64,000 nt of DNA from Mesorhizobium sp. SOD10 (GCA_000824805.1 CCNA01000005.1:62001-126000); one strand, 5' to 3'. Positions 27,900 to 37,484 are shown, counted from the first letter of the stretch. Notes: a model not told the origin generated them from the sequence alone. Made by a program: numbers and translations.

Positions 27900-28013
27900 A
27901 CCGTGTTGTCAGAAGCCGTCGGTCTGCATTCCGCCCATATCGCTAGTTGCCGGCGGATGTCGATGGCGGCAAACGGCGAATCTGGTGGCCGGCGCTCGAT
28001 CAAGTTGGCCGTC

Positions 28014-28091
28014 CAGGTGCCGCACCTGGCGTTGCGCCGGGGACAAATAGGCTCACAAGGCCGCAACCGCGATAGCGAGGATGCCACCGAT
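28014..28091 (-). pseudogene. Relic of an MFS transporter C-terminus
   Basis: Read on the minus strand from 28091, 25 codons match the C-terminus of the intact MFS protein next door: 20 of 25 residues are the same (IGGI.AIAVA.L.AYL.PA.RQVRHL). A TGG Trp codon has become TGA at 28055-28053. Sequence outside this stretch no longer matches. It is a decayed duplicate lying between the SIR2 cassette and the next core gene. The rest of the 27900-28198 gap shows no gene. Confidence 0.8.
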
Positions 28092-28198
28092 TGCCGGGCG
28101 ACATGGCACAAACTAGCGGGTCACTGACAATCTCGTCGGTATCGACCAGCGGCGAATCTATGCTAAGGCGCCGCCCAATCAACCAAAGGACGACACCA

Positions 28199-28429
28199 GT
28201 GAGCGAACTGACCGTGGCCGAGGCGACCGAAAATATCTATGCCTCACTCCGAGCCGACAATGCCGACCTCGATGCGCATATCGCGGCACTCAAGGCCGTG
28301 CTGGCACGAGAGGGGAAGAAACAGGCGGTGTTCGATCCGGCCAGGCTGGTGCAGAACAACCGCGCCGGCCGCAAGCTGATGCAGGCCTATTTCCGGCAGC
28401 GCGGCGTGAGCGTGAGCTTTTCGGATTAA
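28199..28429 (+). CDS. Small conserved protein of unknown function
   Basis: A 76-residue cytoplasmic protein that starts at GTG 28199 (SELTVAEATENIYASLRADNADL) after AAAGGACG. The body is helical and charged, ending KLMQAYFRQRGVSVSFSD. Third positions are strongly GC-biased, as in the core genome. I recall similar small proteins in other rhizobia but no function. A longer frame to 28091 runs into the pseudogene region and is rejected. Confidence 0.7.
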   Translation: MSELTVAEATENIYASLRADNADLDAHIAALKAVLAREGKKQAVFDPARLVQNNRAGRKLMQAYFRQRGVSVSFSD

Positions 28430-28510
28430 ATTTGCTCGCGACGCTGCCTCGCTAGCCGACGCCTGATTGGCCCGAACGTCGGAAGCCGGCCGCTCAGATC
28501 CAGAACGCAA

Positions 28511-29749
28511 TCAGTTGCGGCTGTTGAGATGCCTTACCTGCCGCAGCGCCGGGAACAGATAGGCCCACAGGCCGGCAACGGCGATGGCGCCGATGCCGCC
28601 GATCACCACGGCGGGAACCGTGCCGATCAGCGCCGCCATGGTGCCGGCGCGGAATTCGCCGACTTCGTTGGAGGCGCCGACGAAGACCTGGTTGACGGCG
28701 TTGACACGGCCGCGCACATCGTCCGGCGTCCAGAGCTGGATCAGCGTCTCGCGGATATAGACGCTGAACATGTCGGTGGCGCCGAGCAGGGCAAGCGCCA
28801 CGATCGACAGCCAGGTGATGGTCGACAGGCCGAACAGCACTATCGAAGCGCCGTACAAGGCGACGAATCCCAGCATGATCTTGCCGGCATGGTCGCGGAT
28901 CGGATGACCGGCGAGCCAGACGGCGACGCAGATGGCGCCGATGCCGGGCGCCGAGCGCAGCAGGCCGAGACCCCAGGGGCCGAGTTGCAATATGTCGCGT
29001 GCGTAGACCGGCAGCAGCGCCGAGGCGCCGGACAGGAGCACGGCGAACAGGTCGAGCGAGATCGCGCCGAGTACGATCTTCTCGCCCCAGATATAGCCGA
29101 AGCCGGCAAACAGCGTCTGCATCGTCGGCTTGTCGGTGGCCGTCTGCTGGGCGGGCTTCGGGATGGTGAAGACGAGCAGCGCGGCGGCGAGCATCAGCAC
29201 GGCGGCGGTGGCGTAGGCGACTTCCGCCGAAAGGCCGTAGAGCAGGCCGCCGGCCACCGGGCCGACGATGGTCGCCGTCTGCCAGGCCGACGAGTTCCAT
29301 GCGATGGCGTTGGCGAAGTCTTCCTGCGGCACGAGATTGGCGAACAACGAGGACGAAGCCGGCCCGTAAAAGGCGCGGGCAATGCCGAACATGACCAGCA
29401 CGGCGAAGATCGGCAGCGGGCTGGTCAGGCCGCGCAGCGTCAGAAGCAGGAGGGCCAAGGCGCAGCCGGCCTCGATGAGCGTCGCCAGCGTCATGATCAG
29501 CCGGCGGCCGAAGCGGTCGGCGACGACACCGGTGACCAGGACCAGAAGCAGCGAAGGCAGGAACTGGACGATGCCGACAATGCCGAGGTCGAACGGATCG
29601 CGGGTCAGGTCATAGACCTGCCAGCCGACGGCGACCGACACGATCATGGTGGCGAATGTCGTGAGGAAGCGCGCCGTCCAGTAGCTGAGGAAGGGGCGGT
29701 GCCGGAACGCGGCGTAGCGCTGGTCTGGTGAAGTAGCTTCGACGGTCAT
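28511..29749 (-). CDS. MFS transporter of the EntS/MFS_3 type
   Basis: A 412-residue inner-membrane carrier with 10-12 hydrophobic helices. RPFLSYWTARFLTTFATMIVSVAVGWQVYDLT, the ADRFGRRLIM loop between helices 2 and 3, and NAIAWNSSAWQTATIVGPVAGGLLYG are typical of enterobactin-exporter-like MFS proteins. The substrate is unknown. I chose the ATG at 29749; the longer frame has no start support. A decayed copy of its C-terminus lies at 28014-28091. Confidence 0.92.
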   Translation of the reverse strand: MTVEATSPDQRYAAFRHRPFLSYWTARFLTTFATMIVSVAVGWQVYDLTRDPFDLGIVGIVQFLPSLLLVLVTGVVADRFGRRLIMTLATLIEAGCALALLLLTLRGLTSPLPIFAVLVMFGIARAFYGPASSSLFANLVPQEDFANAIAWNSSAWQTATIVGPVAGGLLYGLSAEVAYATAAVLMLAAALLVFTIPKPAQQTATDKPTMQTLFAGFGYIWGEKIVLGAISLDLFAVLLSGASALLPVYARDILQLGPWGLGLLRSAPGIGAICVAVWLAGHPIRDHAGKIMLGFVALYGASIVLFGLSTITWLSIVALALLGATDMFSVYIRETLIQLWTPDDVRGRVNAVNQVFVGASNEVGEFRAGTMAALIGTVPAVVIGGIGAIAVAGLWAYLFPALRQVRHLNSRN

Positions 29750-29902
29750 GATTCGAGGGCCCCGTTGCGACAATGGGCCGGCGGGGCACTTCCACGGTGG
29801 GCGCTGGTCCGGCCGCAACCCTTTAGCCCAGTTCGTCTTGCCATGCGCGCAAAAAATCCGCGCTGGAGCAAAGAAAATCGAATTTTTTGCCGAGATACCG
29901 AC

Positions 29903-31003
29903 TCAGCCCCTCAGCACGGCCGAGATGGCCTTGAGGCCGCCGCGCAATTCCGCTTCCGTCGGCCAGCCGAAGCCGAGGCGGAAGAAGCGTTTGGGCATCT
30001 CGAACCAGTGGCCGGGGCCAACATAGGTGCCGTGCTCCTCCAGCAGCCTGGTGTAGAAGCGGTCGAGGTCGAAGCCAGCATCGACGTTGAGCCGCGGGAA
30101 GCCCACCACGCCACCCTGCGGCCGCACCCAATCGACCAGCTTCTCGCCGTCGATCCAGGCTTGCACGATGTCGCGGCGCCTGGCCATGTCCGGCAGGAGC
30201 GAGGCCAGGAAGGCATCTCGGCGTTCGAGCACGGTGCGGGCGATCGCCTCGTCGATGACGCTGCCGCAGATGCCGATCTGCTCCTTGGCGGCGAGAAAGG
30301 TTTCCTGCAGTTCCGGATCGCGCGTCAGCAGCCAGCCGATGCGGATGCCCGGAATGCCGAAGGCCTTGGACAGAGAGCAGACGCTGATGGCGTTGGGACT
30401 GAGCGAGGCTGCCGCGGGCAGGCGCTCGCCATAAGAGAGGTCGCGATAGGTCTCGTCGACCAGCAGGCGGCATTTGCGGCTGTCGGCAAGCGCAACCAGC
30501 GCGTCGAGATCGGCGCGTGTCATCATCGCGCCGGTCGGGTTGTGCGGGCAGGTGACGCTGATCAGCCTGGTGTTCGGCCGCAGCTCTGCCTGTACGCGTT
30601 CGATGTCGAGAACAAAGCCCTGATCGAAATCGAGATCGACATAGGAGATGGCGCAGCCGATCGCTTTGGGCGTCTCGATGTTGGTGGCGTAGTTCGGCCG
30701 CACCACCACGAGATGGTCGCTGGCCGAGAGCAGCGCGGTAGCGGTGATGAACAGCGCGCCGGCCGCGCCTGCGGTCACCAGCACATCGTCGAGGGAAACG
30801 CCCTTGTCCTGCGCGGCGATCAACGCCCGCAACTCCTTGTCGCCGCGATGCTCGCCATAGAACAAGGTGAGGTCCGGAAGCGTCAGACCGATGTCGGAGA
30901 GTTTCTGGTCGGCGATCGAACTTTCGGAAAGGTTGTAGCGGATGCGGTCGTAGCCGTATTCCTCCGGCGCTTCCTTCTCGATCAGCATCCTGGCATAGTT
31001 CAT
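29903..31003 (-). CDS. PLP-dependent aminotransferase class I/II
   Basis: A 366-residue fold-type I aminotransferase. The PLP Lys is in SLSKAFGIPGIRIGW, the Asn/Pro motif in CPHNPTGAMM, and the Asp/Tyr pair in LLVDETYRDLSYGE. The C-terminal FFRLGFGWP holds the carboxylate-binding Arg. The amino donor and acceptor cannot be told. I chose the ATG at 31003, preceded by GGGGGGAGCC on the minus strand, over 31078. A family A repeat lies upstream of it. Confidence 0.9.
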   Translation of the reverse strand: MNYARMLIEKEAPEEYGYDRIRYNLSESSIADQKLSDIGLTLPDLTLFYGEHRGDKELRALIAAQDKGVSLDDVLVTAGAAGALFITATALLSASDHLVVVRPNYATNIETPKAIGCAISYVDLDFDQGFVLDIERVQAELRPNTRLISVTCPHNPTGAMMTRADLDALVALADSRKCRLLVDETYRDLSYGERLPAAASLSPNAISVCSLSKAFGIPGIRIGWLLTRDPELQETFLAAKEQIGICGSVIDEAIARTVLERRDAFLASLLPDMARRRDIVQAWIDGEKLVDWVRPQGGVVGFPRLNVDAGFDLDRFYTRLLEEHGTYVGPGHWFEMPKRFFRLGFGWPTEAELRGGLKAISAVLRG

Positions 31004-31074
31004 GGCCGGCTCCCCCCGTTGGAGCGCCTCGCCATTTCGTGGAAACGGCAAATCGCTCCATTTCTTGTTTTTAC

Positions 31075-31141
31075 GCAATTCCGGACGGAAGGCTACGGCG
31101 AGGCGCGGAGCCTAACCGCTTTACACTTTTCCTGGAATTGC
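31075..31141 (+). repeat. Family A repeat, copy 3 (long form)
   Basis: GCAATTCC and GGAATTGC bound a 67-bp element that contains the 23-bp insert with a GGCTACGGCG core shared with copy 2. The rest matches copy 1. It lies between the divergently ended aminotransferase promoter region and the mucR terminator. Confidence 0.85.
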
Positions 31142-31162
31142 TCGGCATATCCAAGCCATAAA

Positions 31163-31201
31163 AGCAGGAAGCCTGCCAAGGCGGATTCCTCGGCAGGCTT
31201 G
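31163..31201 (-). terminator. Terminator of mucR
   Basis: AAGCCTGCC (31169-31177) pairs perfectly with GGCAGGCTT (31192-31200) around a 14-nt loop. On the minus strand the stem is followed by CCTGCTTTTA. It begins 30 bp after the mucR stop. Confidence 0.65.
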
Positions 31202-31229
31202 CTTAAACCATTGGTGCAGGCGCCTTATT

Positions 31230-31691
31230 TCAGGCGGGCGCCTTGGCCTTCCTGCCCTTGGTGGGTTTCGCCGGCTCGGGTTCCGCCTTGCGGCCAAGGC
31301 CGATCGACTTGGCGAGCTGCGAGCGCGAGGCCGCATAGTTGGGCGCGACCATGGGGTAGTCGACCGGCAAGCTCCATTTCGTGCGATAGGCTTCGGGTGT
31401 CAGGCCGAAATGCACGCCGATATGGCGCTTCAGCGATTTGAACTTCTTCCCGTCCTCGAGGCAGATGATGTAGTCCCGCGTCACCGAGCGCTTGGGATTG
31501 ACGGCAGGGACCGGCGGGGGCGCGGCGGGTTCCGCCGGCTGGCTGATCCCGCCGATCGATGAGGCGACGCTGGCGATCAGTCCGCCCAGGTCCGAAGCGG
31601 GCAGGCGGTTTTTCGCGACATAGGCCGATACGATGTGAGCGGTGAGCTCGAGCAGGTCGACTTCCTTGGCTGTGCTGATGTCCTCGTCCAC
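31230..31691 (-). CDS. mucR: MucR/Ros family transcriptional regulator
   Basis: A 153-residue Ros/MucR regulator, a global silencer-type DNA-binding protein of rhizobia that controls exopolysaccharide, motility and symbiosis genes. The N-terminal helical part serves oligomerisation. The zinc-finger region is YIICLEDGKKFKSLKRHIGVHFGLTPEAYRTKW, with Cys and two His and an Asp in the second ligand position. A Lys/Pro-rich tail follows. I chose the GTG at 31691 because GGAGGGAC lies 7 bases upstream; an ATG at 31715 lies before that ribosome site. The upstream region is AT-rich. Confidence 0.9.
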   Translation of the reverse strand: MDEDISTAKEVDLLELTAHIVSAYVAKNRLPASDLGGLIASVASSIGGISQPAEPAAPPPVPAVNPKRSVTRDYIICLEDGKKFKSLKRHIGVHFGLTPEAYRTKWSLPVDYPMVAPNYAASRSQLAKSIGLGRKAEPEPAKPTKGRKAKAPA

Positions 31692-31845
31692 GTAGTCCCT
31701 CCATTTCTGCCGCAAGGCCGCGAAACCGATCCGGCTTTCGCTGTGTGTAAATCAAAGCGCTGCGAGCGTTGTTGGCGAATTCTGAAAAGCCGCAGGGGCC
31801 GCAGGCCGGCGAATTCCTAGTCGGCAAATCTGCCCGACGCAACGT

Positions 31846-31905
31846 TTTGTCGCGTCAATACACGCTGTTTTGAACAATTATACTGAAATGTAACAATATC
31901 AGATG
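31846..31905 (-). promoter_or_regulatory. AT-rich mucR upstream region with TATAAT
   Basis: This is the most AT-rich stretch in the neighbourhood. On the minus strand it contains TATAAT at 31882-31877, with poor -35 matches. MucR/Ros proteins bind AT-rich sites with T-A steps and repress their own genes, so autoregulation here is a reasonable inference. It would imply a 5' leader of about 180 nt. Confidence 0.35.
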
Positions 31906-32603
31906 ATCAGCGCCTTGTCGTGCCATAGACGAAATCCACCCTCGAAAGCGCGAGTGTTGTCGCCGCGCCGGGATTTTTCGGGCAATTCATCGAGCTTGTC
32001 GACATTGCCGCCGCCGATCACGACATAATCCGGCTGCAAGGCGGCGCGAAGCCTGCCGACCACGTCGAAAACGTATTTGCGCCACTTCTTCTTCCCGTGC
32101 TTCACCAGGCCGCGCTCGCCGACGTAATCCTCGAACGTCGCTCCCTTTTTATAGGGCAGATGGGCAAGCTCCATGGGCTGGCCGACATTCTTGATGATCA
32201 TTGCGGCGCCCAAGCCGGTGCCGAGGCCGAGGAACAGCATGCGGTCGCCGTCATAGCTGCCGATCGCCTGCATCAGCGCGTCGTTGACGAGCTTCACCGG
32301 TTTGCCGAAGGCGGCGGTGAAATCATAGCCGTTCCAGCCCTTCCCGAGATTGAAGGGATCGAGCGAGGGCTTGTTGTCGCGCACGGGGCCGGGATAGCCC
32401 ATCGAGATGACGTCGTAGTCAAGGCCCTCTGCCAGTTTCTTGACCGAAGCGACGACCTGCTCGGGGGTGAGGCTCGGTCCGGACGCGACGCGGCGCATCT
32501 CTCCGCCGGCGCTGGTGAGGATTTTCACATGCGAGCCGCCGACATCGATGGCGAGCACGACCGGATCGCTGCTTGCCGCGGCTTTCTTCGCTGCCTTCGC
32601 CAT
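31899..32603 (-). CDS. ppgK: ROK-family polyphosphate glucokinase
   Basis: A 234-residue sugar kinase of the ROK/ASKHA fold that would phosphorylate glucose with polyphosphate or ATP. The phosphate-1 loop is LAIDVGGSHVKIL, then MGYPGPV, and LFLGLGTGLGAAMI with ELAHLPYKKGATFEDYVGERGL, which fits polyphosphate glucokinases better than Zn-ROK glucokinases since the Cys zinc motif is absent. GGGGAGGACGG gives a strong ribosome site. It is last in the GH15-gnd-zwf-ppgK operon, 17 bp after zwf. Confidence 0.8.
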   Translation of the reverse strand: MAKAAKKAAASSDPVVLAIDVGGSHVKILTSAGGEMRRVASGPSLTPEQVVASVKKLAEGLDYDVISMGYPGPVRDNKPSLDPFNLGKGWNGYDFTAAFGKPVKLVNDALMQAIGSYDGDRMLFLGLGTGLGAAMIIKNVGQPMELAHLPYKKGATFEDYVGERGLVKHGKKKWRKYVFDVVGRLRAALQPDYVVIGGGNVDKLDELPEKSRRGDNTRAFEGGFRLWHDKALII

Positions 32604-32620
32604 TCCGTCCTCCCCGGAAG

Positions 32621-33997
32621 TTACTTGGTCGGATTGATCCAGCCGTCCGGCGGGCCGAAGCCGTACATGGCATCGGCAGGCCCCCAGGTCTTGGGCGCAT
32701 AGATCGCCGGCGGCGTGGTGTCGCCGAGCACCGGACCGACGATGCGCCAGGCAAGCTCGGCGGCGTCCTGGCGGGTGAAGAGCTGGCCGTTGCCGTTCAT
32801 GGCGTCGCCGATCAGCCGCTCATAGGGCGGCATGTCGCCCTTGGTGTCATCCAGCGCGGTCAGTTCCACCTGCTCGCCGATCATGTCGTCGCCGGCGACC
32901 TTGCGCTGAGCGCCGATCGAGATCGCCACCTGCGGGTCGATGCGGAAGCGCACATAATTGGCGTCGCCCGGCTTGATCGGATCGAAGACGTCGAGCGGCG
33001 GCCGCTTCAGCCGCACGATCACTTCGGTTGCGTGCACCGGCATGTTCTTGCCGGCGCGGATGAAGAAAGGCACGTCCTGCCAGCGCCAGGTGTCGACGAA
33101 GAAGCGCACCGCGGCGAAGGTCTCGACGGGCGAGTTCGGCCTGACACCCGGCTCGGCCAGATAGCCGTCGAACTGGCCGCGCACGACATCGTCCTTGGTC
33201 AGCGTGCGAATGGCGCGCAGCACCTGCACCTTCTCGTCGATCAGGTCGTCGGCCGAGCGGCCGACCGGCGGCTCCATGGCCAGAAGCAGCAGGATGTTGA
33301 GCAAATGGTTCTCGATGACGTCGCGGATGCAGCCGACATCGTCATAGAATTTGCCGCGGCCCTCGACGCCGAAATCCTCGGCCATGGTGATCTGCACGCT
33401 TTCGACGAAGTTGCGGTTCCAGATCGGCTCCAGGAAGGAGTTCGCGAAGCGGAAATAGAGCAGGTTCTGGATCGCCTCCTTGCCGAGATAGTGGTCGATG
33501 CGGAAGATCGACTGTTCGTCGAAGACCAGATGCAGCACCCGGTTCAGCCAGCGCGCCGACTGCAGGTCATGGCCGAAGGGCTTTTCGACCATCAGCCGCG
33601 CGCCGCGCGCGGTGCCGGACTGCTCCAGGCCCTGCACGACCGTCTCGAACATGGTCGGCGGCACCGCCATGTAATGCAGCGGCCGCTGCGCGGAACCCAG
33701 CGCCGTCTTCAGCTTCTCGAAGGTCGCGCTGTCGCGGTAGTCGCCGCTGACATAGCGCAGCAGCGAGGCGAGCTTGGAGAAGACCTTGTCGTCGACGGCG
33801 CCCAGCGCGGTGACGATGCCGTCGCGCGCGCGGTCCACCAGCTTGGGCAGCTCCCAAGGCTCGAAGGCGACGCCAATTACCGGCTCGGTCAGTGTCCCCT
33901 TGGCGACCATCTGGTAGAGCGCCGGGAAAATCTTCTTATGCGCAAGGTCGCCGGTGGCTCCGAAAAGCACCAGCGTGTCGGACCTCTCCTGGCTCAT
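32621..33997 (-). CDS. zwf: Glucose-6-phosphate 1-dehydrogenase
   Basis: A 458-residue enzyme that oxidises glucose 6-phosphate to 6-phosphogluconolactone with NAD(P)+. The coenzyme site is [20 protein letters not shown], and the active site [15 protein letters not shown] carries the catalytic His/Lys. The ATG at 33997 starts MSQERSD, and the gene lies 13 bp after gnd. It is not next to pgl and edd, as zwf usually is in rhizobia, so this may be a second zwf copy. Confidence 0.95.
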   Translation of the reverse strand: MSQERSDTLVLFGATGDLAHKKIFPALYQMVAKGTLTEPVIGVAFEPWELPKLVDRARDGIVTALGAVDDKVFSKLASLLRYVSGDYRDSATFEKLKTALGSAQRPLHYMAVPPTMFETVVQGLEQSGTARGARLMVEKPFGHDLQSARWLNRVLHLVFDEQSIFRIDHYLGKEAIQNLLYFRFANSFLEPIWNRNFVESVQITMAEDFGVEGRGKFYDDVGCIRDVIENHLLNILLLLAMEPPVGRSADDLIDEKVQVLRAIRTLTKDDVVRGQFDGYLAEPGVRPNSPVETFAAVRFFVDTWRWQDVPFFIRAGKNMPVHATEVIVRLKRPPLDVFDPIKPGDANYVRFRIDPQVAISIGAQRKVAGDDMIGEQVELTALDDTKGDMPPYERLIGDAMNGNGQLFTRQDAAELAWRIVGPVLGDTTPPAIYAPKTWGPADAMYGFGPPDGWINPTK

Positions 33998-34010
33998 GCA
34001 GTCTCTCCCC

Positions 34011-35033
34011 TCACGCGCCGGTCTTCGGCTTTTCGACATGGCCGCCGAAGGCATAGCGCATGGCGGACAGAAGCTTGTCGGCGAACTGCGATTCGCCCTG
34101 CGAGGAGAAGCGGTCGAACAGCGCGGAGGACAGCACAGGGGCCGGGACGCCCGTGTCGATAGCCGCCTTCAGCGTCCAGCGGCCCTCGCCGGAATCGGAG
34201 ACGCGGCCGCCGAACTGGGCGAGCGTCGGGTCGTTCTTCAGCGCGCCGGCGGTGAGATCGAGCAGCCAGGAGCCGATGACGCTGCCGTGCCGCCAGACCT
34301 CGGCGACCTGCGGCAGGTCGATGTCGAACTGGTAGTATTGCGGGCTTTCGAGCGGGCTGGTCTCGGCGTCCGCGGTGCGCTGCCTTTTGCCGGCATTGGC
34401 CGACTTCAGGATGTTCATGCCTTCGGCATAGGCGGCCATGACGCCATATTCGATGCCGTTATGCACCATCTTGACAAAGTGGCCGGCGCCGCTCGGGCCG
34501 CAATGGAGATAGCCGAAGGGCGCCGTGCCGGCATCCTTGGACGGGCTGGCGCCCGCATCGGCACCGGGCGCCAACGTGGCGAAGACCGAATCGAGATGCT
34601 TCACCGCCTCGTCGGGGCCGCCGATCATCAGGCAATAGCCGCGCTCCAGGCCCCAGACGCCGCCGCTGGTGCCCACATCGACGAAGTTGATGCCCTTCAC
34701 CGCTAGCTTGGCCGCCTGGTCGACGGCGTCATGGTAATAGGAATTGCCACCATCGATGATGATGTCGCCCGGCTCCATCAGCGCCGCGACCTGGTCGACG
34801 ATCTTGCCGGTGATCGCGGCCGGCAGCATCAGCCAGGCGCAGCGCGGCTTGGCGAGCTTGGCGACGAATTCCTCCAGCGAGGCCGCGCCAATGGCGCCGT
34901 CCTTGACCATGCCGGCAACGCTTGCCGAATTGATGTCGTAGACGACGCATTCATGGCCGTCGCGCATCAGGCGCCGCACCATGTTGGCGCCCATCCTGCC
35001 CAGTCCCATCATTCCGATCTGCATGGTTTTCAT
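34011..35033 (-). CDS. gnd: 6-phosphogluconate dehydrogenase, decarboxylating, short form
   Basis: A 340-residue enzyme that converts 6-phosphogluconate to ribulose 5-phosphate and CO2. The Rossmann motif is [17 protein letters not shown]. The substrate-binding [19 protein letters not shown] and catalytic [20 protein letters not shown] follow. The length matches the short, often NAD-dependent (GndA/YqeC) form rather than the 470-residue NADP form. It lies between GH15 and zwf in one operon. Confidence 0.95.
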   Translation of the reverse strand: MKTMQIGMMGLGRMGANMVRRLMRDGHECVVYDINSASVAGMVKDGAIGAASLEEFVAKLAKPRCAWLMLPAAITGKIVDQVAALMEPGDIIIDGGNSYYHDAVDQAAKLAVKGINFVDVGTSGGVWGLERGYCLMIGGPDEAVKHLDSVFATLAPGADAGASPSKDAGTAPFGYLHCGPSGAGHFVKMVHNGIEYGVMAAYAEGMNILKSANAGKRQRTADAETSPLESPQYYQFDIDLPQVAEVWRHGSVIGSWLLDLTAGALKNDPTLAQFGGRVSDSGEGRWTLKAAIDTGVPAPVLSSALFDRFSSQGESQFADKLLSAMRYAFGGHVEKPKTGA

Positions 35034-35072
35034 CCCGATTGCTTGAGGAAGGAGTAGTATGGCCCTGCCGGA

Positions 35073-37484
35073 TCACGATTGAGCGTCAATGACGACGCTG
35101 AAGTCGACATTCTCCCAACGCATCGCCTCGGGCCAGAAAAAAGTGAAGACGATGGTGGTCCCCGGCTCCAGGCGGTTAACTGGCAAATCCACCAGATGGA
35201 TGCCGAATGCGTTCTCGACCGTCTTGCTGTCCTGCACCGTCAGCCATTTGTCGCTGCTCCAATGGACGACTCCGGGCGCCGACAATTCGATGCGCAACGT
35301 CTTGCCGGCCGGAATGGAGCGGACCTTGTGGTTGAAGCGCCAGATCCGCAGCGGCGAGACCGTCTTGCCCTTGATGTAGCGTTCGACGCCCTGCGGCGGC
35401 AGGTCGAAGACGGCGCCGTCGCGCAGCGAGCGCAACAGCTTGATGTGCTCGGCATGCGCCCAGACCAGCGGCATGGCGCTGCCGGAAGGGGCGCCCAGCC
35501 GCAATTCGCGCGCCGGCATGTCGGGGCGATCCCAGACTTGCTCGGGCAGGAGGCCGCCCACGCCGGCCGAGCGCTCGAACGTCTCCAGCAGCTGCGCGGC
35601 TAGGTCCTTGCGGCCGGCGGCCAGCTCGTAATGGGCGCGCTCGCCGGCAAGCAGCGGCCACGGCCTTCCGCGGCCGGTGCCGTTAAAAGGCGCGCCGTCC
35701 TCGTGCTCGCCATAGCCGTCGCCGTTATAGCGGTACCAGAGCGGGCCTTGCGGCAGGTCGCAGCGCAGTTCGGCGTCGATCGCCTTGACAGTGTTCAAGA
35801 TGCGCGGATCGTCCGCGGCTCTGAGCCCGAAACGCACCAGCGCCAGCGCGTCCGGGCTGATGATGGCTTCGGCCGGCTTGTCGGTGTCGCCAGGCGGCCG
35901 GTTCTTGATTGGCACGAAGCCGTCCTTCGGCGAGGCGGCGCCGCCGTCGTCGAGCGGCGCGATGCGGACATAATATCCCTCGATTCCCGCCCTGGTGCTA
36001 GCCTCCGTGCCGGTCACATAGGTCCAGCGCTCGATCTGGTCGTTCCAGCAATCCGCGGTTTCACGCAGATAGTTTGCCGGCTCATTTTTGCCGCAGGCGT
36101 CGAGCATGTCGGCGGCTGCGAGCAATGCGGCTATTTCCACGGCCAGGGTGAACGGGCTGTAGCCCGCATCCTCTTCCCAGCGATCCTCGCCGGTGACCGG
36201 GCCGTTGCGCACGACATAGGCGGCCGCCTTCTCGATCATCGCCAGGAAGTCGGCGAGCTTCGACTTTGGCAGATGGCCGGCGCGGCGCAGAGCGTCGGCA
36301 AGCAACAGCGGAAAGGCGCATTCATCCATCTGGATGCCGGACCAATAGGCGGTGCCGTCGGACCAGCAATTCTGCGGCCAGTGGCCGTCCGGCTGCTGGA
36401 TCGAGCGCAGGTAGGTGAGGATCTGCAGCGCCTGCCTGCCGTCGCCGGCGGCGAGGAAGCCGCCCGCCGTCTCGACCAGATCGCGCGGCCAGACGAGGTG
36501 ATAGCCGCCGAGATCGTCGTCGCCCTTGTTGAAACCCCAGGGGATCGAAAGGCTAGCGACGGCGGCGCCGGGCCGCGCGATCGACAGGTGCGTCGCCAGC
36601 ACCGCCGTGCTGGCGCGGTAAGAGTTCAAACCGGAGGCGGCGCGGCGGTCGAGCTTTTCCAGCCTTGCCTGGAACGCCCGCCAATTGTCGACATAGGTCT
36701 TCGCGGCCGGCTCGAAACCCTGTTTCAGGCTTGCAAGGGCGAAGTCGGCGGCTTCCTCGGGTGAAGCGCCGAAGCCGAGCGCCAGCAAGGCAACCGTCCT
36801 GCCGGCCGAAAAGCCGATCTCGCCGGTGAGCGCGACATTGCCGTTTTCGGCTGTATGACAGGAAGGATCGAGCGCGCCGTTATCGTGCAGTTGCTGCCAG
36901 CCGTCGGAGAAGCCGACATAGCCGGCCGAACAGGCGCGCCAAGGCAACGAGGAGGCAAGCGCCAGCGAGACGCCGCGTCCGGTGGCAAAGAGAAGGCGCT
37001 GTCCCTTGTGCTCGCCGACCCATGCCGTGTTGCCCATGCCGGCGTTGACGAGATGCGGCGCAAGCAGCGCGTAGACGCGATAGTCGCTAGCCTGCCCCCG
37101 GAGGGCCGTGAACCTGGTTTCCTGCAGCAGCACAGGTCGTTTGGGGTCCGTAACGATGCGCTTGTCGAGCCGGTAGGCTCCATCGGAAGCGATGTTAGTC
37201 AGCCGGTAACCAGGCACCCCGTCCTCGAAAGACTCGACAGTGTGGGCCGCATCGCGCTTCTCTTCGGAAAAATAGCCGCCGGGACCGGTGACGATCAGCC
37301 CCAGGTCGCGCGTGCAGGCGCTGTCGAGGCGCGGATAATAGATCTCGTTCAGGATGCCGTGGCTGGTTGTGAACCAGAGCGGGCTTTTTGCCGAAAGGGC
37401 GGTTCCGACGCCGCTCTTGGCGCTTGACGTCCAGCGTGCGGGAATTCCGGGCGCGCCTTGAGCAACGGTCGGCGTCACTGCCAT
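35073..37484 (-). CDS. GH15 glucoamylase/glucodextranase-like glycoside hydrolase
   Basis: An 803-residue enzyme that would release glucose from alpha-glucans. The N-terminal beta-domain (to about 270, including SPLWFTTSHGILNEIYYPRLD) is of glucodextranase type. The (alpha/alpha)6 barrel follows, with GYHLVWPRDLVETAGGFLAAG, the catalytic-acid region QMDECAFPLLLADAL, DAGYSPFTLAVEIAALLAAADML, and the GAPSGSAMPLVWAHAEHIKLL segment near the second Glu. No signal peptide is seen, so it is probably cytoplasmic and acts on imported or stored glucan. First gene of the operon, 39 bp before gnd. Confidence 0.9.
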   Translation of the reverse strand: MAVTPTVAQGAPGIPARWTSSAKSGVGTALSAKSPLWFTTSHGILNEIYYPRLDSACTRDLGLIVTGPGGYFSEEKRDAAHTVESFEDGVPGYRLTNIASDGAYRLDKRIVTDPKRPVLLQETRFTALRGQASDYRVYALLAPHLVNAGMGNTAWVGEHKGQRLLFATGRGVSLALASSLPWRACSAGYVGFSDGWQQLHDNGALDPSCHTAENGNVALTGEIGFSAGRTVALLALGFGASPEEAADFALASLKQGFEPAAKTYVDNWRAFQARLEKLDRRAASGLNSYRASTAVLATHLSIARPGAAVASLSIPWGFNKGDDDLGGYHLVWPRDLVETAGGFLAAGDGRQALQILTYLRSIQQPDGHWPQNCWSDGTAYWSGIQMDECAFPLLLADALRRAGHLPKSKLADFLAMIEKAAAYVVRNGPVTGEDRWEEDAGYSPFTLAVEIAALLAAADMLDACGKNEPANYLRETADCWNDQIERWTYVTGTEASTRAGIEGYYVRIAPLDDGGAASPKDGFVPIKNRPPGDTDKPAEAIISPDALALVRFGLRAADDPRILNTVKAIDAELRCDLPQGPLWYRYNGDGYGEHEDGAPFNGTGRGRPWPLLAGERAHYELAAGRKDLAAQLLETFERSAGVGGLLPEQVWDRPDMPARELRLGAPSGSAMPLVWAHAEHIKLLRSLRDGAVFDLPPQGVERYIKGKTVSPLRIWRFNHKVRSIPAGKTLRIELSAPGVVHWSSDKWLTVQDSKTVENAFGIHLVDLPVNRLEPGTTIVFTFFWPEAMRWENVDFSVVIDAQS

